Shown piece after piece: positions 36,799 through 48,038 of a DNA stretch of 64,000 nt. Within the stretch, counting starts at the first letter, position 1. Each line of letters opens with the position of its first letter. The stretch is from Ascochyta rabiei (taxonomy: Eukaryota; Ascomycota; Dothideomycetes; Pleosporales; Didymellaceae). The notes under the pieces are model-generated. The model saw only the letters and a list, made by a program, of their open reading frames with translations. It was not told the origin of the DNA and did not search any database. The stretch is taken from assembly GCF_004011695.2 (NCBI RefSeq), contig NC_082408.1, positions 1,907,501 to 1,971,500 on the forward strand, given 5' to 3'. The translations under genes and the position numbers were made by a program.

Positions 36799-37758
36799 TT
36801 ATCGATAGGGAATACCGCAAAAGCCACCTACTCCGAGATGCAGGATGATCCTAAGGCAACCGGGCATGCGACATGCAAATTTTGTTGAGATAGTATAGCC
36901 GAGCATGTTGTGTAATCGAATGATAGAGTGATGTTGCCTGTATTCTACAGCTCCGAAGGTCATCTCGCGCGTCTTACGCCACGGCGTCAACGTTGAATTT
37001 CCAGTTCATGGAAGGTTACGATGCTCTTCTCGCCCAGGGCGAAGGTAATCGCTTGATTCTGACAGAATGAGATGCTCGCATGGTAGATGTTGCGCTTCAC
37101 CCTTGCGATGCTGTCGATTGAGCACAGTCGATCTACCAAACTCTGGTTCGTGAGCTTCACATCCTTCCAAAAACGGAAACATGCAGCATGGCTGAAGGAC
37201 GCGTATGAAATCCACATAAGCCCCTTGAAGTCGCAGGTTGCTTCTCTCGCGTGTGCCATCGTCATCCCATCAGCGAACACAACTCCTAGGTCCAGAACAG
37301 GACTAGTCGTAACACCGGAAGATACATCAATGGCTGCGGGTCAGTAGGTGAATGGGGGGAAAGGTCGAGTTAATTGGAAGCGGAACGTTCGCAGGGAGCG
37401 GCTCCTAGCGTGCTGCGGTCCGCCCCATCTCGTCGAATGGCTTCCAAGAATACAGCTGCTCCATGCACATTGTGCGCCTTGAATGCTGACCGCCTTGTGG
37501 AACGTGCAAAGATCTCCGAACCACGTTCCTGGAGCCATCGCCACCCAGAGCGTCCAGCATTGATGGAGCGATGACCCAGGTTTCTGAATTCAATCGCTTT
37601 TCCAGTTGTACGAGGACCACGACTTGGGCGAGCTGATACAACTCAGAGAAAGGAAGTGCATCGGACTTGAAAGGAAGCCAAATGCGCCCGGTCAAAGCCT
37701 CCTCGGACGTCGTGCCATTCTTTTTGCAACTCACCCGCATGTTCGTCGCAAAGTTCAC
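36799..37758 (-). pseudogene. Broken protein-like ORFs, possible decayed gene
   Basis: Three minus-strand frames look partly coding: 37405-37758 (LPFSELYQLAQVVVLVQLEKRL), 37341-37544 in another frame (TWFGDLCTFHKAVSIQGAQCA) and 36987-37280 (FKGLMWISYASFSHAACFRFW). They follow one another on the same strand but are separated by stops and frame changes, and the splice sites I can find (for example an acceptor CCGCAG at about 37338) do not give one continuous protein. I recognise no family. It is either a degenerate gene or one with introns I could not resolve. Confidence 0.25.
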
Positions 37759-38049
37759 TCTGCTGCCCGAGCGGTCATCGGTTGCACAAGTGCTTGCCCC
37801 TCACATCTGATTTGCTGTTGAGGATCTTGACTTGGACGCATGTTACTTAGTTGGAATGCGCCTGCCTTTATGGGCAGCTGCTATGTTGCGGCAGGCGTAC
37901 AATCACGGCTAATTTTCTGCTCCTCGGAGGTCAAAAGCCAGGTCGCTTGATGAAATTTGTTGATATATTCCTCCATCGAGTTCTTTCATATTGCTCCGTT
38001 CTACGAGGAGATCGACTGTCTCTAGGATCTTCGTGATTGAATTACGGCA

Positions 38050-39844
38050 ATGATTGATGAAAGGAAACCAGCAGGCTCTGTGGAGGAGTACGACATGGGA
38101 CATAACGACATCCAGAGGACCCATGGCGATGCTCTTGGAGGGACCTCATTCGATTCACAAGACATGCACAGGATGGGCAAGAAGCAAGAATTACGAGTCA
38201 GCTTACGCTTTACTCACTCAACACATACTCGGCTGACAATTTTTCTAGAGAAACTTCCGCCTCGTCTCTATCATCGGTTTTGTTGTTGTACTCCAGTCAA
38301 CATGGGAAAGTGCTTTACTGTAGGTTCAGCTCGGTGACGTTCCAGGTCTGAGATCAAGAGCTAACAGATCCGCCAGGTCCGCTTATTTCGGTCTTTTCAA
38401 TGGTGGTACCGCAGGCGTGATCTGGATGACAGTGATCACATGGCTCTTCGTAATGGCCATGATAGCATCCCTCGCGGAGATGGCTTCGATGTAAGCTCAT
38501 AAGAAACACTCACTGACTTATCATACTAAGGATGCGTTCAGGGCGCCGACTGCTGGCGGGCAGTATCATTGGGTGTCTGAGTTCGCACCGCCGTCGTTCC
38601 AGAAACCACTCTCGTACATCGTCAGTAATCTCCCGTTCATGTCATCCACCTTTCTCAACCTGACGATCTACTCACAGGTTGGCTGGAGTGCTGGCGTTGG
38701 CTGGGTCTCCGGTATTCCTGCCTGCGCCCAGATGTTGTCATCACTTGTCATTGGTATGGTGCTACTGGTGAATCCAGAAGCCCAGATCGGCGAGCTGTGG
38801 CACGTCACCTTGATCATGATGTTGTGGCTTTTCCTCATGGTTGGCTTCAATATCTTCCTAGCGCAACACTTGCCACTGGCTGAAGGTATCGTACTGGTTC
38901 TGCACGTCTTTGCGTTCTTCGCATTTCTGATGCTCTTCTGGACAATGGCCGAGCGATCGCCTGCCGAAGAGGTCTTTACAACGTTCTACGATGGTGGAGG
39001 CTGGGGTTCTCTTGGTGTATCCGCCCTCGTTGGCCTTTCCACGCCGCTATGGTGCTTCATCGGCCCAGACGCCGGAGCTCACATGTCTGAGGAACTGAAA
39101 GACGCCTCAGTTGTACTGCCCAGAGCCATGATGTGGGCTGTCATCTTCAACGGCGTCTTTGGCATCATTATGATGATCACCTTCGTATTCTGCGGCGGTG
39201 CTCTCGACTCGGTTCTGGAATCGCCCACTGGCGTCCCTGTGTTGCAAGCCGTATACAATGCCACAGGCTCCGTGGCAGGGACGATCGTCATGGGTACAAT
39301 CCTAGTAATACTGGTCTTCTTTGCTGCAGTCTCAGTAACAGCTGCGTCCTCACGACAGATTTGGGCTTTCTCTCGCGACAAAGGCCTTCCATTCTCATCA
39401 TGGATTGAATACGTACGTCCTGGTTGGGACATCCCAGTAAACGCGTTGCTGGTCTGCCTTGGCTCGTCGCTGGTACTTGCTTGCATCAACTTCGGCTCAG
39501 ACGTCACTCTCAATGCCATTGTCTCGATCTCCAACGCCGCATTGATATTCTCTTACATCATATCTATTGGCTGCGTTCGACTTAAACGCCTGCGAGGCGA
39601 ACCTTTGCTACCCCGTCGCTGGAGTCTGGGCAAGTGGGGAGGAACAGTGAACGATTTGGCGCTTATATTTCTGCTTGTCGCTTTTGTATTCTCTTTCTTT
39701 CCTATGGCACCCAATCCGGCAGCAGTCGACATGAACTGGGCAGCGCTGATGTTTGGTGCACTCGCCATTCTGGCAACCGTGAATTATTTTGTTAGCGCGC
39801 GCAAGAGCTACGTAGCACCTGTCTTCTGGGTCAAACAGGATTAA
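38050..39844 (+). CDS. Amino-acid/GABA-type permease (APC superfamily)
   Basis: Twelve-span plasma-membrane transporter for amino acids, GABA or choline-like substrates. Exons 38050-38196, 38249-38319, 38377-38490, 38542-38620 and 38678-39844 give about 525 aa. Seen: NFRLVSIIGFVVVLQSTWES, YFGLFNGGTAGVIW, EMASMAPTAGGQYHWVSEFAP (made by intron 3), GPDAGAHMSEELKDASVVLPR and SRQIWAFSRDKGLPFSSWI, all conserved APC/ACT-family blocks. The stretch 38621-38677 is a 57-nt, stop-free, in-frame sequence with GTCAGT...CTGAC...CACAG ends; removing it restores SYIVGWSAGVGWVSGIPAC, so I treat it as an intron. Substrate cannot be told from sequence. Confidence 0.9.
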
Positions 39845-41161
39845 ATTTTCACACAGTCAGCCAGGCTAGCTGAATACATATCACTCAAGGTGCGGTGCCA
39901 AGTTTTGAAGTAGAGCATTGTATCATTATTGTTGACAAGTAGTAGAGATTCAGTGCACCGGTAACACCTACCACGGCAAACGCACAGATCCTGGGGATGC
40001 TGTACTCAAGCCCCTGACCTTTTCAATAGTTCCCTAGATAACACTATCTTTCACTAGATCTTAGGCAGTCTTCCCGTTCCTCCGCAAACTCAATCAGAGT
40101 AAATCAACACCTCAAACTTCGGCGTTCGAGTTATAGCAACAGACGGTGGCAAAAGACCGATTGATAGTGTACATTGCGATGTAGATTTGCACAGGCTATA
40201 GAAGAACGATTAGCATCTAATGCACAAGCTGGGTTGTATATCTCGTACAACCTCGAGCCCTTTCAGTGTGTAGTGTCAGGCCAGAAGAATCTGAACAGCA
40301 CTTGTCGACGCCTCCTTGTGTGCTCGCCTGGACGACTGGGTGCACCAATCGGCTCTGGTTGCATAGGCGTGGCAGTGATGGCACTAAATTTTTCTGTGAG
40401 CGGGATGCTTTGATGATCTACATCGGTTTCAAGAAGCGGTCTTCCCGGCGTAGGAGGTGGTAAGGCCACAAGAGCGTCCACAGCTGCGCGATCTTCCGCA
40501 CGAGTGCGAGCGTGAACGCCCTTGCGATCTGCTTTGCGAGCGCGGGTTACCTCGCCCGCCATCTTATAAAGGTCTGGAGGTAAATCCGAACGTTATGTTG
40601 GTGTAGATGTATATTGTGTGTCGGTGTGTAAGGAGAAAATGAAGATTCGGAAGGTTACAGAAGTGTATGGGATGTGGCGAATTAGATATATGGGATTCGA
40701 GCTGTAAAACTTACAGAGATAACAGGCGCAATGACGTGTGCTCTCAGGCGAATACATCTTAACGCGCAGTGCTGCGCCAGAGAGACCAGGCAGTGCATGC
40801 TGGAGGTGGGTCATAGGGTGGCTGTGCGGCGTCCACGAGGCTTTCGACAAATGCGCCAAACGGTATACGCACAGAATCGCGGTGGCATCCAATACCATCT
40901 CTTGGGAGTGCACGCAGAGAAGGCTGAGCCTCGCTTATCATGCAACTGAGCCCGGCCATCATGTGCGCCTGTTCAGGTTCACGATCATGTCGTTCCCATT
41001 CCAATAAGCACAAGAACGCACTCTCCTGACAACAGCAAGTCTCGGCCCAGACACTGATTGTCTTCACACTGAAAGGCTCGCCTCTGGACAACCCTGCTTG
41101 ACAAGGCTGAGATTTGACATTTGTCTTCCCTCGAGACCCGTTACTATAGGATCCGGACCGC
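39845..41161. other. Intergenic stretch
   Basis: About 1.3 kb. A minus-strand 99-codon ORF at 40263-40562 (starting MAGEVTRARKADRKG) begins at a real ATG and looks mildly protein-like, but has no motif or conserved partner I know. The remaining ORFs are overlapping shadows. Confidence 0.35.
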
Positions 41162-42080
41162 ATGACGACTATCAGCTTACAGCAATCACCGTCCTTGGAT
41201 CCAAAGATCAAGAATTGGAAGGATGTAGGGTATTGGGGGTATTCAGCTTTCCTAGCATCTGACAATGATTTCATGGTCTTTCGTCGATTTGGAACACTCA
41301 ACGCACGACTATTGCTGCGTTTGCAGGATCAGATTGCAGAGCTGGAAGAGAGCTTGGAGGCATTGGAAAGAAAACATGTCGGTCCAACAGCTCCCGATAC
41401 CAACAACGGGACCTTTAGGAAAGATCCATTGTCGGAACGGAAAACAATTTTGGACGAAATATACAGCCGGGTTAGGGAATATAGTAAGCTTCATGTTTGC
41501 AAACTTAGATACTCATACTGACCTAGGTAACGTCGTAGATGAGCTGCTCATCCAGAACTCCACGCTTCGAGACCAGCCCACGGTCGCCCCACGTCATGTA
41601 GAGTCGTTGAAATTCTGGCATGAGAGCGCTCAGTACGCGGTTGAAGATGCCGAAAAGAGGTATCTGAACCAGTCTCATGATCTAATTCGAGTAGTGCCCA
41701 AGTACGTGGCTCCACTGCGGCGCTTACTCGAAAAATCAAGCAGGTTTCGACTGTCCAAATTCTGGACTATGAAGATTCCTCCCCTGCCACAGCATAGCAC
41801 ACATCCGGAAGAGATACACTACTCTTCGGATGCGAAGATCGACAACTTGGTCGGCGTCACCATAACTATGCTGGGTATGATCATGCTGGTGACACCGCTG
41901 TGGATACTCAACGAGACATCTGGGCTGAGGGCGAGGTTGGCAATTATAACAGGATTTGTCGTGCTATTCTTGGGCTTTGTGGCCTTCACGAAGGTCGCAA
42001 AGCCATTTGAGAGTCTGGCAGCTGCGGCAGCATATTCAGCTGTTCTGGTCGTATTTCTCCAGACTGGTACTGGGACGTGA
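41162..42080 (+). CDS. DUF6594-type membrane protein
   Basis: Two exons (41162-41483, 41527-42080; 43-nt intron) give about 291 aa. The N-terminal block GYWGYSAFLASDNDFMVFRR, followed by LNARLLLRLQDQIAELEESL (coiled-coil-like), is the signature start of this fungal family. The middle is helical, and the C-terminus has three hydrophobic spans (VGVTITMLGMIMLVTPLWIL, LAIITGFVVLFLGFVAF, AAYSAVLVVFLQTG). Function of the family is unknown; it is widespread and multicopy in Pezizomycotina. The start is the first ATG in frame. Confidence 0.82.
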
Positions 42081-42580
42081 TCCTTCCGATCATTGCCGCG
42101 TCTAGATAGTAGTGCAGGGGAAACAGTTTGTTGTCAGCAGAAGCCCGTAAGCAGTACGTGATACTGTTTTAATGATGTTCCGCCCCAACATCGGTCATCC
42201 ATCGAGCCTCCGGTTGGTACAGACCACAAAAGGCTCTGATAGAGACCAGAACTCTGCCGTGGCGTTGGAGGAAGTTTAGTGGCCTCGTTTTGAAGTCAAG
42301 AATCTCTGTGCCTCATCAGGAAGTGCAGCTGTTGCGTACTTTGGTCTTTCACGTTACAGTTTGGACGACTGACGGTGACCCGTACTCACCGACGAGATGA
42401 GGAGTGCCAAGGAATGACATCGGACCCTGACATGAATGATCGACCGCGGCTCAAGTGAATCACAACTCCACTGCACCGCCGCGCAAACACGACCCGAGAC
42501 AGAGCTCGGCCTGCCTTCATTCAGCACTCACCTGCCTTGAGCCATTGTGAAGGAACCGACAATTGTATCCGAGTTTTGCC

Positions 42581-43433
42581 ATGGCGCAACCAACACAAAC
42601 CCCAACCGACACACCAACATCTTACAACGACCCCACGTTCTCCCTCCTAAACTCCACATGTCTCGACCTTCTCCTCATCGAGCTGGTACCCATGGCCTAC
42701 CGCATAACCGCCGATCTTGCACTACGGGAAGAAGAGTGGACAGGTGCCTCAACAATCAAGGCGAACAGACTGTCATCGCATAGCAACGATGCAAGCAGTA
42801 CGGCAGCGGGCGCAGCAGCAGGAACAATAGGCGCAGGCGGCACAGCGACGGTAGACGAGGAAGAAAGCAGGGAGGCTGTGTTCCACCGACTGGAGAGCTT
42901 GGGGTACCGTGTTGGACTCGGGATAGTAGAACGGTATGTTTTCCCAGCTCACAAGCTACGCTCCTTCCATGCTGTACTTGCAATCAACCTCTTCACGCGT
43001 AGCCTCTACTAATACCTTCTCGTGCAGATTCTCCCGCGACACACCGCGCCCCACCACACCTCTGGACTGCATCAAATTCCTCTGCAAAGACCTGTGGACG
43101 CTACTCTTCCGTAAACAGATCGACAACCTCAAAACCAACCACAGAGGCATCTACGTGCTGACCGACAACACGTTCAAGCCGCTGACACGAATGTCCTTTG
43201 ACACCAAAAAATACGACGCTGCAATGCAAGCCAGGGTTCTAGAGGAGACAGGCGACATTGCGCTGGGGAGGGAGGCAAACAGTATACAACGGGTGCAGCC
43301 GTTCCTGTATTTCCCGGCGGGCGTCGTGAGGGGCTGTCTGGAAGGGTTGGGGATCAGGGCGAGTGTGCAGGCTGAATGTAGTGCGTTGCCGAGTGCGACG
43401 TTCCAGATCAGGACTGCGGGTGCGAAGAGCTGA
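42581..43433 (+). CDS. TRS33: TRAPP complex subunit Trs33 / TRAPPC6
   Basis: Bet3-family core subunit of the TRAPP tethering complexes that activate Ypt/Rab1 at the Golgi. Two exons (42581-42933, 43028-43433) encode 252 aa. Seen: CLDLLLIELVPMAYRI at the start, LGYRVGLGIVERFSRD across the intron, ELDCIKFLCKD-like LDCIKFLCKDLWTLLFRKQID, LKTNHRGIYVLTDN, and FPAGVVRGCLEGLGI near the end. A low-complexity Ala/Gly/Thr insert of about 30 residues (GAAAGTIGAGGTATVDEEE) expands the first loop relative to the roughly 180-aa animal protein; such inserts are common in filamentous fungi. Confidence 0.93.
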
Positions 43434-43745
43434 GCGAGGATATGACAGACATACTGTGATTTTAGCGGCATTGGGTGGCGTTCAAGAGGAGTACACGCAT
43501 ATCAAAAGACTTTTGACGAGTACCACGAGCGACAGAGATTCATTTCCGGGCACATGACTGTCTTCAGAAGATTTCATTGAGGCTCTCTCTATAGGAGGCT
43601 GCAGTAGCTCTCCAGGCATTTGAAGTATGGATGATCATGTTAATGCTCCATTATGTGTTCGTTTCTTTTCGTCCACCTCGGGTATCATAGCCTATCTACC
43701 AATGCCTGTTAGCGTATTGCCGCAAAGAGGTTTATCAGTCGTTAC
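43434..43745. other. Short convergent intergenic region holding the alternative MDH terminal exon
   Basis: Lies between the TRS33 and malate dehydrogenase stop codons. It includes the 3' UTR of both genes and the alternative splice acceptors at about 43692-43696 described separately. Confidence 0.6.
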
Positions 43746-43749
43746 TTAC
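43692..43749 (-). other. Candidate alternative 3' intron of malate dehydrogenase that creates a PTS1
   Basis: A donor AA|GTAAGT (5' base at 43749) overlaps the TAA stop. Downstream is a good branch site, GCTAAC, then tandem acceptors GGTAG (3' base at 43696) and GATAG (3' base at 43692). Unspliced RNA, or RNA using the first acceptor, ends ...PPAK. Using the second gives AAG CTA TGA, so ...PPAKL, and AKL is a consensus peroxisomal targeting signal. Cryptic PTS1s made by splicing or readthrough are known for fungal glycolytic enzymes. The sequence features are seen; use in vivo is inference. Confidence 0.6.
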
Positions 43750-44981
43750 TTGGCAGGAGGGTTCTGGGCGAACTCGACGCCCTTGGAGATGTTGCCCTTG
43801 AGGCCGTCGTAGCAAGCCTGAAGCAGCTTCTTCTCGTGGTCGTTGGCACTGCTAACGACATCGATGGCCTTTTCAGCACCGCTGGGGCCAAGCTCGATAG
43901 GAACAGAGAAGAACTCAGTACCTGTAGCCTTGGCTACAGCGTCACCACCCTGAACGCCAGGCAGGTAGACGAAGCTGGGCTCGACGAGGCCCTTCTCGCC
44001 CTTGGCAGCCCTGATGACCTTGTCGGCGAATCTATCAAGGTTAGCTATGAGCCACGAGACATGTTTTGGCTTTGCTCACCGGTAGCCGGCGTAGGCCATG
44101 GAGAGGGTGGCAGAACCAGCACCGTCCTTGGCCTTGACGACCTCGTCACCACCAAACTGAACGCCTGTCATGTGTGAGTAAAGCTGAAGTCAGGATGTAA
44201 AGACACCACTTACGGTTTACGAGAGCATCAAGCTTCTCCGAGGGGATGTTGACGCTAGGCTTGGCCTGGCTGAACAGAGGAACGATGGTCTCGCCGGAGT
44301 GACCACCAATGACAGGGATGTTGAGGTTTGCGGGGTTCTTCTCGCCGGTGATCTCAGCAACGAATGTCTCGGCACGGACGACATCCAGGGTAGTGACACC
44401 GAACAGCTTCTTGGGGTCGAAGACACCTGCGGCCTTGAGGACCTCAGCGGCAATGGGAACTGTCGAGTTGACAGGGTTGGAGATGACCAGGATGTAGGCC
44501 TTGGGGCAGTGCTGGGCAATGCCCTCAATAAGACCCTTGACAATGCCGGCGTTGATCTTAAAGAGATCGTCACGGGTCATACCAGGCTTGCCTACAGACA
44601 GTCAGCGCCAGCTCGGTCAATTGCCGAGGTTCACGTACGGGGAATACCAGCGGGGATGACAACGATGTCAGCGCCCTTGAGGGCCTGCGACAGACCATCG
44701 TCCTTGGGCAGGTAGCCTGTTACTTTCTGCTCGCCGTCAGCTTCACCTCCTGTATGGGACGCGCAGAGGCTATCGTACAGCTGGGGACGAGATGTGTGAC
44801 AAATCCGTAGCGACACCGGGCGAGTTGACAACATCGTAGAGGGCAAGCTCGGTGACGTGCTGGTTCTGCTTGAGCAGGAGAGACAATGGCTATGCTTGGT
44901 CAGACCAGTTTTGAAGCTTCACATATTCGTCCTCACCTGACCAATGCCTCCAGCGGCACCTGCGACAACGGCCTTGACCAT
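43746..44981 (-). CDS. NAD malate dehydrogenase, cytosolic form (possibly also peroxisomal)
   Basis: Interconverts malate and oxaloacetate. Six exons (44937-44981, 44779-44889, 44639-44726, 44214-44591, 44080-44164, 43746-44031) give 330 aa. Seen: [20 protein letters not shown] (NAD-binding loop), [40 protein letters not shown], and the catalytic His in [12 protein letters not shown]. The protein starts directly at the Rossmann fold, with no mitochondrial leader, and ends ...QNPPAK. Intron 2 must end at GAGCAG (44727) to give [17 protein letters not shown]. The stop codon overlaps a perfect splice donor (AA|GTAAGT); see the separate entry for a PTS1-creating alternative. Confidence 0.95.
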
Positions 44982-45912
44982 TTTGTTGGGATGTGTAGGG
45001 GCGGTGGTGTGTCTGTTGACAGAGCGGGGTAGCTCTCAGATGAGTTGAAGAGCTGCGGGGTAGAGCAGGAGCAACTGAGGCACCGAGGAAGGTACGTGAG
45101 GAAAGAAAGATGAAGCTGGAGAAGGATTGAGAGGTAGCGGGGAGCAGCAAGCTCGAAGTTTAAGTACGAAGCTTGTAGCACGAAATGGGGTCAATGGCGT
45201 TCTATCACCTTGGCGGGGCAGGGCGTGCGGGTCGATTGGTGGGGTATGTTCGAGATGCGTAAGGGAACACGGGCCAAGAGATATTGTGACTTCTTCACAT
45301 CTGCCTGGAGCAATGGGGCAATGAGGCCTTTTCTGCATCAGAATACAAAGGCCTCACGCAAGCACATGATGATGATGACATTCCGGGGAGCCTCGGTGCG
45401 TCGAGGGCCACCCACCATCATTTACTCGGAACGGACCGGACACCCGCGCGGCCGCGAACGCGTGCGCGTGAAATAGGAGGGACAAATTCAGTTTGCTCGC
45501 TTTGTGTGTATCTGAAGACGCCAGCCCTCTGTAAGGCTCTGTAAGGCCATCCGCGGCCGTGCCAATACCAGACCCATAGCTCCAGAACACCGTAGACCTA
45601 CCAAGCCGTATGAGCTCCCGCTACGAGAGCCGCACGAGAACGCCAATTGTGGAGAAATGCTGTCCGGTCAACGTTCGATTGCTTCCAGGACACACTGTGG
45701 TCCTGCATTATTCCACCTCCAACCCTCCAACCCTCCAATGAATCATATGAGAACAGGGCTTTGCATACCATCGGCAATGATGGCAAAATCCAAGACAGCA
45801 ACTAATGGGGAAGAGCATGAAGATCATAGAAGTCAGGAAGACTTTGAAGCAGTCCAGCACGCTGGACACCTATGAGACCGCGCGAACCGGTTCAAACCAG
45901 GTCAAACCTAGA
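44982..45912. other. Intergenic region between MDH and HAP5
   Basis: About 930 bp with the MDH promoter and the HAP5 3' UTR. No supported gene; ORFs of up to 100 codons are overlapping and without motif. Confidence 0.5.
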
Positions 45913-47119
45913 TCAAGGTCCAAAGTCTTCTCTCTCGCCCTCAGCATCAGCATCGGCTTCCGCGTCGGCACGGTAGCCTTGATGATCTCCTGCTCCAGCA
46001 GGGTCGGGCCCACGTTGACCGACGGGATACATCTACAGCATTGGTTAGCAAGAGGCTGGATTTGCCAAAGACCTGCCGGGACCTACCTGCTGCTGCATGG
46101 GATACCCCCCGTATACTCCCTGGTCAAACATGTGCTGCTGTCCGTATGCGCTTGGATCAGCTTGAACTGCACCTGCGTACATGTTCGGCTGACGGAAGTC
46201 TTCTTGCTGTTGCATGTGCTGTCCCATGCCATAGTCCGGGGGAGGCATCTGGTGTTGCGGGTGGACTTGCTGCGACATTCCACCTGGAGGTACCTGTACA
46301 GCTGACGACTGAACGGCTGTGGTGCCTTGCGTGCTACCTCTCTTGTGAGGATGCGCCTCTTCTCGTGGGACTATGTCGATCAAGAAGTCGAACATGTCGG
46401 ATTTAGACAGGGCTGATGCAATGTCAGATCGCTGGAGTGTGCGGCGTTTGTTCTCCTCGGCATGTATCCAGGCGCGCATAGTGAGCTCGGTGATGAAGAT
46501 ATCGCAGCCCTTTGCAAACAATATCGGTGCCTCGGCTGAGATCATCTTCACTTCTGGGTCGGCCTTCATGACCTTCTTGATGCGCGCCAACGGGAGCTGG
46601 TGCAGCTTGTAGTCATGCTCGTCGGTCTCGAGCTTCGTGACTTGTTGTTGCCAGTACGTGTTGAGGATATCGCGGTAGTTACCCGTCAACCCCTGGTTGA
46701 CCTGGCATCGTGTCAGCATTTGGGGCACCTCTTACATAGACTGGAAGACTGCGTACGTTCTGCCATGACTGAGTGAACAGCTGTGGGTCGGGCGCATGGC
46801 CTTGGGCGGCGATCTTGTACCATTGTCAGCAGTCGCGTTAGAGCCTACGGAGCACAAGCGCATATATCTCAACATACAGCAGCGGAGGCGCCTGGCGAGA
46901 AGAGTTAGCTGAGCGTTCTTGCAGTGCGACGCGCGCGTGCTGCTGCGTCGTTGCGTCGTTGCGCCGTTGCGCCGTTGCGCATGGGAGGGTTGGCAACTCA
47001 CCATAATGACCACCGTTTGCAGGATCGTAGAGTGGGTTGCCAGATTGCCCGTCGTACCGCCTGGGAGCGGCGGGCGCCTGGCGCATCTTCTGCTGGTTGT
47101 GGCCTTGGAGCTGGTCCAT
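45913..47119 (-). CDS. HAP5: CCAAT-binding complex subunit HAP5 / NF-YC
   Basis: Histone-fold subunit of the heterotrimeric CCAAT-binding transcription factor (HapE in Aspergillus). Five exons (47002-47119, 46878-46891, 46757-46813, 46087-46701, 45913-46032) give 307 aa. Seen: [19 protein letters not shown] joined to [23 protein letters not shown], then the histone fold [37 protein letters not shown] and [20 protein letters not shown], and a Gln/Pro-rich tail. Exon 2 is a 14-nt microexon. The last intron (46033-46086) replaces a premature stop by an acidic C-terminus ([12 protein letters not shown]). The conserved HAP5 N-terminal block before the histone fold is the part that recruits HAP4/HapX in fungi. 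Confidence 0.93.
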
Positions 47120-48038
47120 GGCGGCGGTGTCGCGCAGATGTTACGCGACGACAAGGGAGCGCGTCTGCAGGAAATCACCGAGACGGGGAAATCCGAGTTG
47201 TCTGGGTGGCTCGTCACGGAACTATCGCGTGCGACTACCAATAGCTGTCGGTAAATATGCTGTGGTGGTGTCTGAAGATGGTCGTGGTTGGGTCCGAGGC
47301 GTGCTTTGAGTGGTTGGGGAGCTGCAGCAAGCTTAAGCGGGGGGCCGCTCGTGGTGACGAACTTCAGGCCGTTGGCTGCTGTGTCTGTGCTTGAGTCTGG
47401 TTATGAATCAAGATAATCACCCAAAGTCGAACACATCAAAAGCACGATAGATCTGAAAGCCAATGTGATTACAGCAAACCTGGCACCATGCTTATATGCA
47501 TCTTGACATGTGCGTCGCACAGGAAACCACCGTCACAGCTCCAATGCCTGACAGCACTGTCACAAAACAGCGCCTATGCATGCGTGTCACATTTGGCCTT
47601 GCACAGAGCCTTAGGCTTCAGCCCATCGTGATCTCCCTCCAGACCGCCGCTCAAACTAAGGGCAGCGCATTTCATACGAGAGCAGTGCATGCAGCAATGA
47701 TGATGCGCCTCGTTTGGGGGGCCTGATTGGACAGAAAGTAGAGCTGAGAAGCCTCTGATTGGCTGTGTACACCGTCCGCCACGTCCAGTGTGCGTTGGCC
47801 TTCTCCTGGTCTGATGAGAGGCGTCGAAGTATGCACGCTCGCACCGTAAGTGCCTGGGTACTGAGAAATGAAGCTGACTTTGGGTTGAAGATACAACAAC
47901 ACGCGGGAAGGGGAGCTGCAACGGTCCATTTCCACCGGGCCGAGGAGGTGCCGGCTAAATGGCTCGTGCGCCTTCCCTCTCAAAAAGTTTCGCAGGTCCA
48001 AAATCACCGATCTTTGTGCATCCCACGCAAACGTCAAC
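47120..48038. promoter_or_regulatory. Divergent HAP5/FCF2 intergenic region with CCAAT boxes
   Basis: About 920 bp between the two divergent starts. It contains two perfect TGATTGG elements (CCAATCA on the minus strand) at 47724-47730 and 47756-47762, 32 bp apart and about 280-310 bp upstream of FCF2, plus a CCAAT on + at 47460-47464. These fit the recognition core of the CCAAT-binding complex, one of whose subunits is encoded next door. Binding is inference. No ORF here looks coding. Confidence 0.45.
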
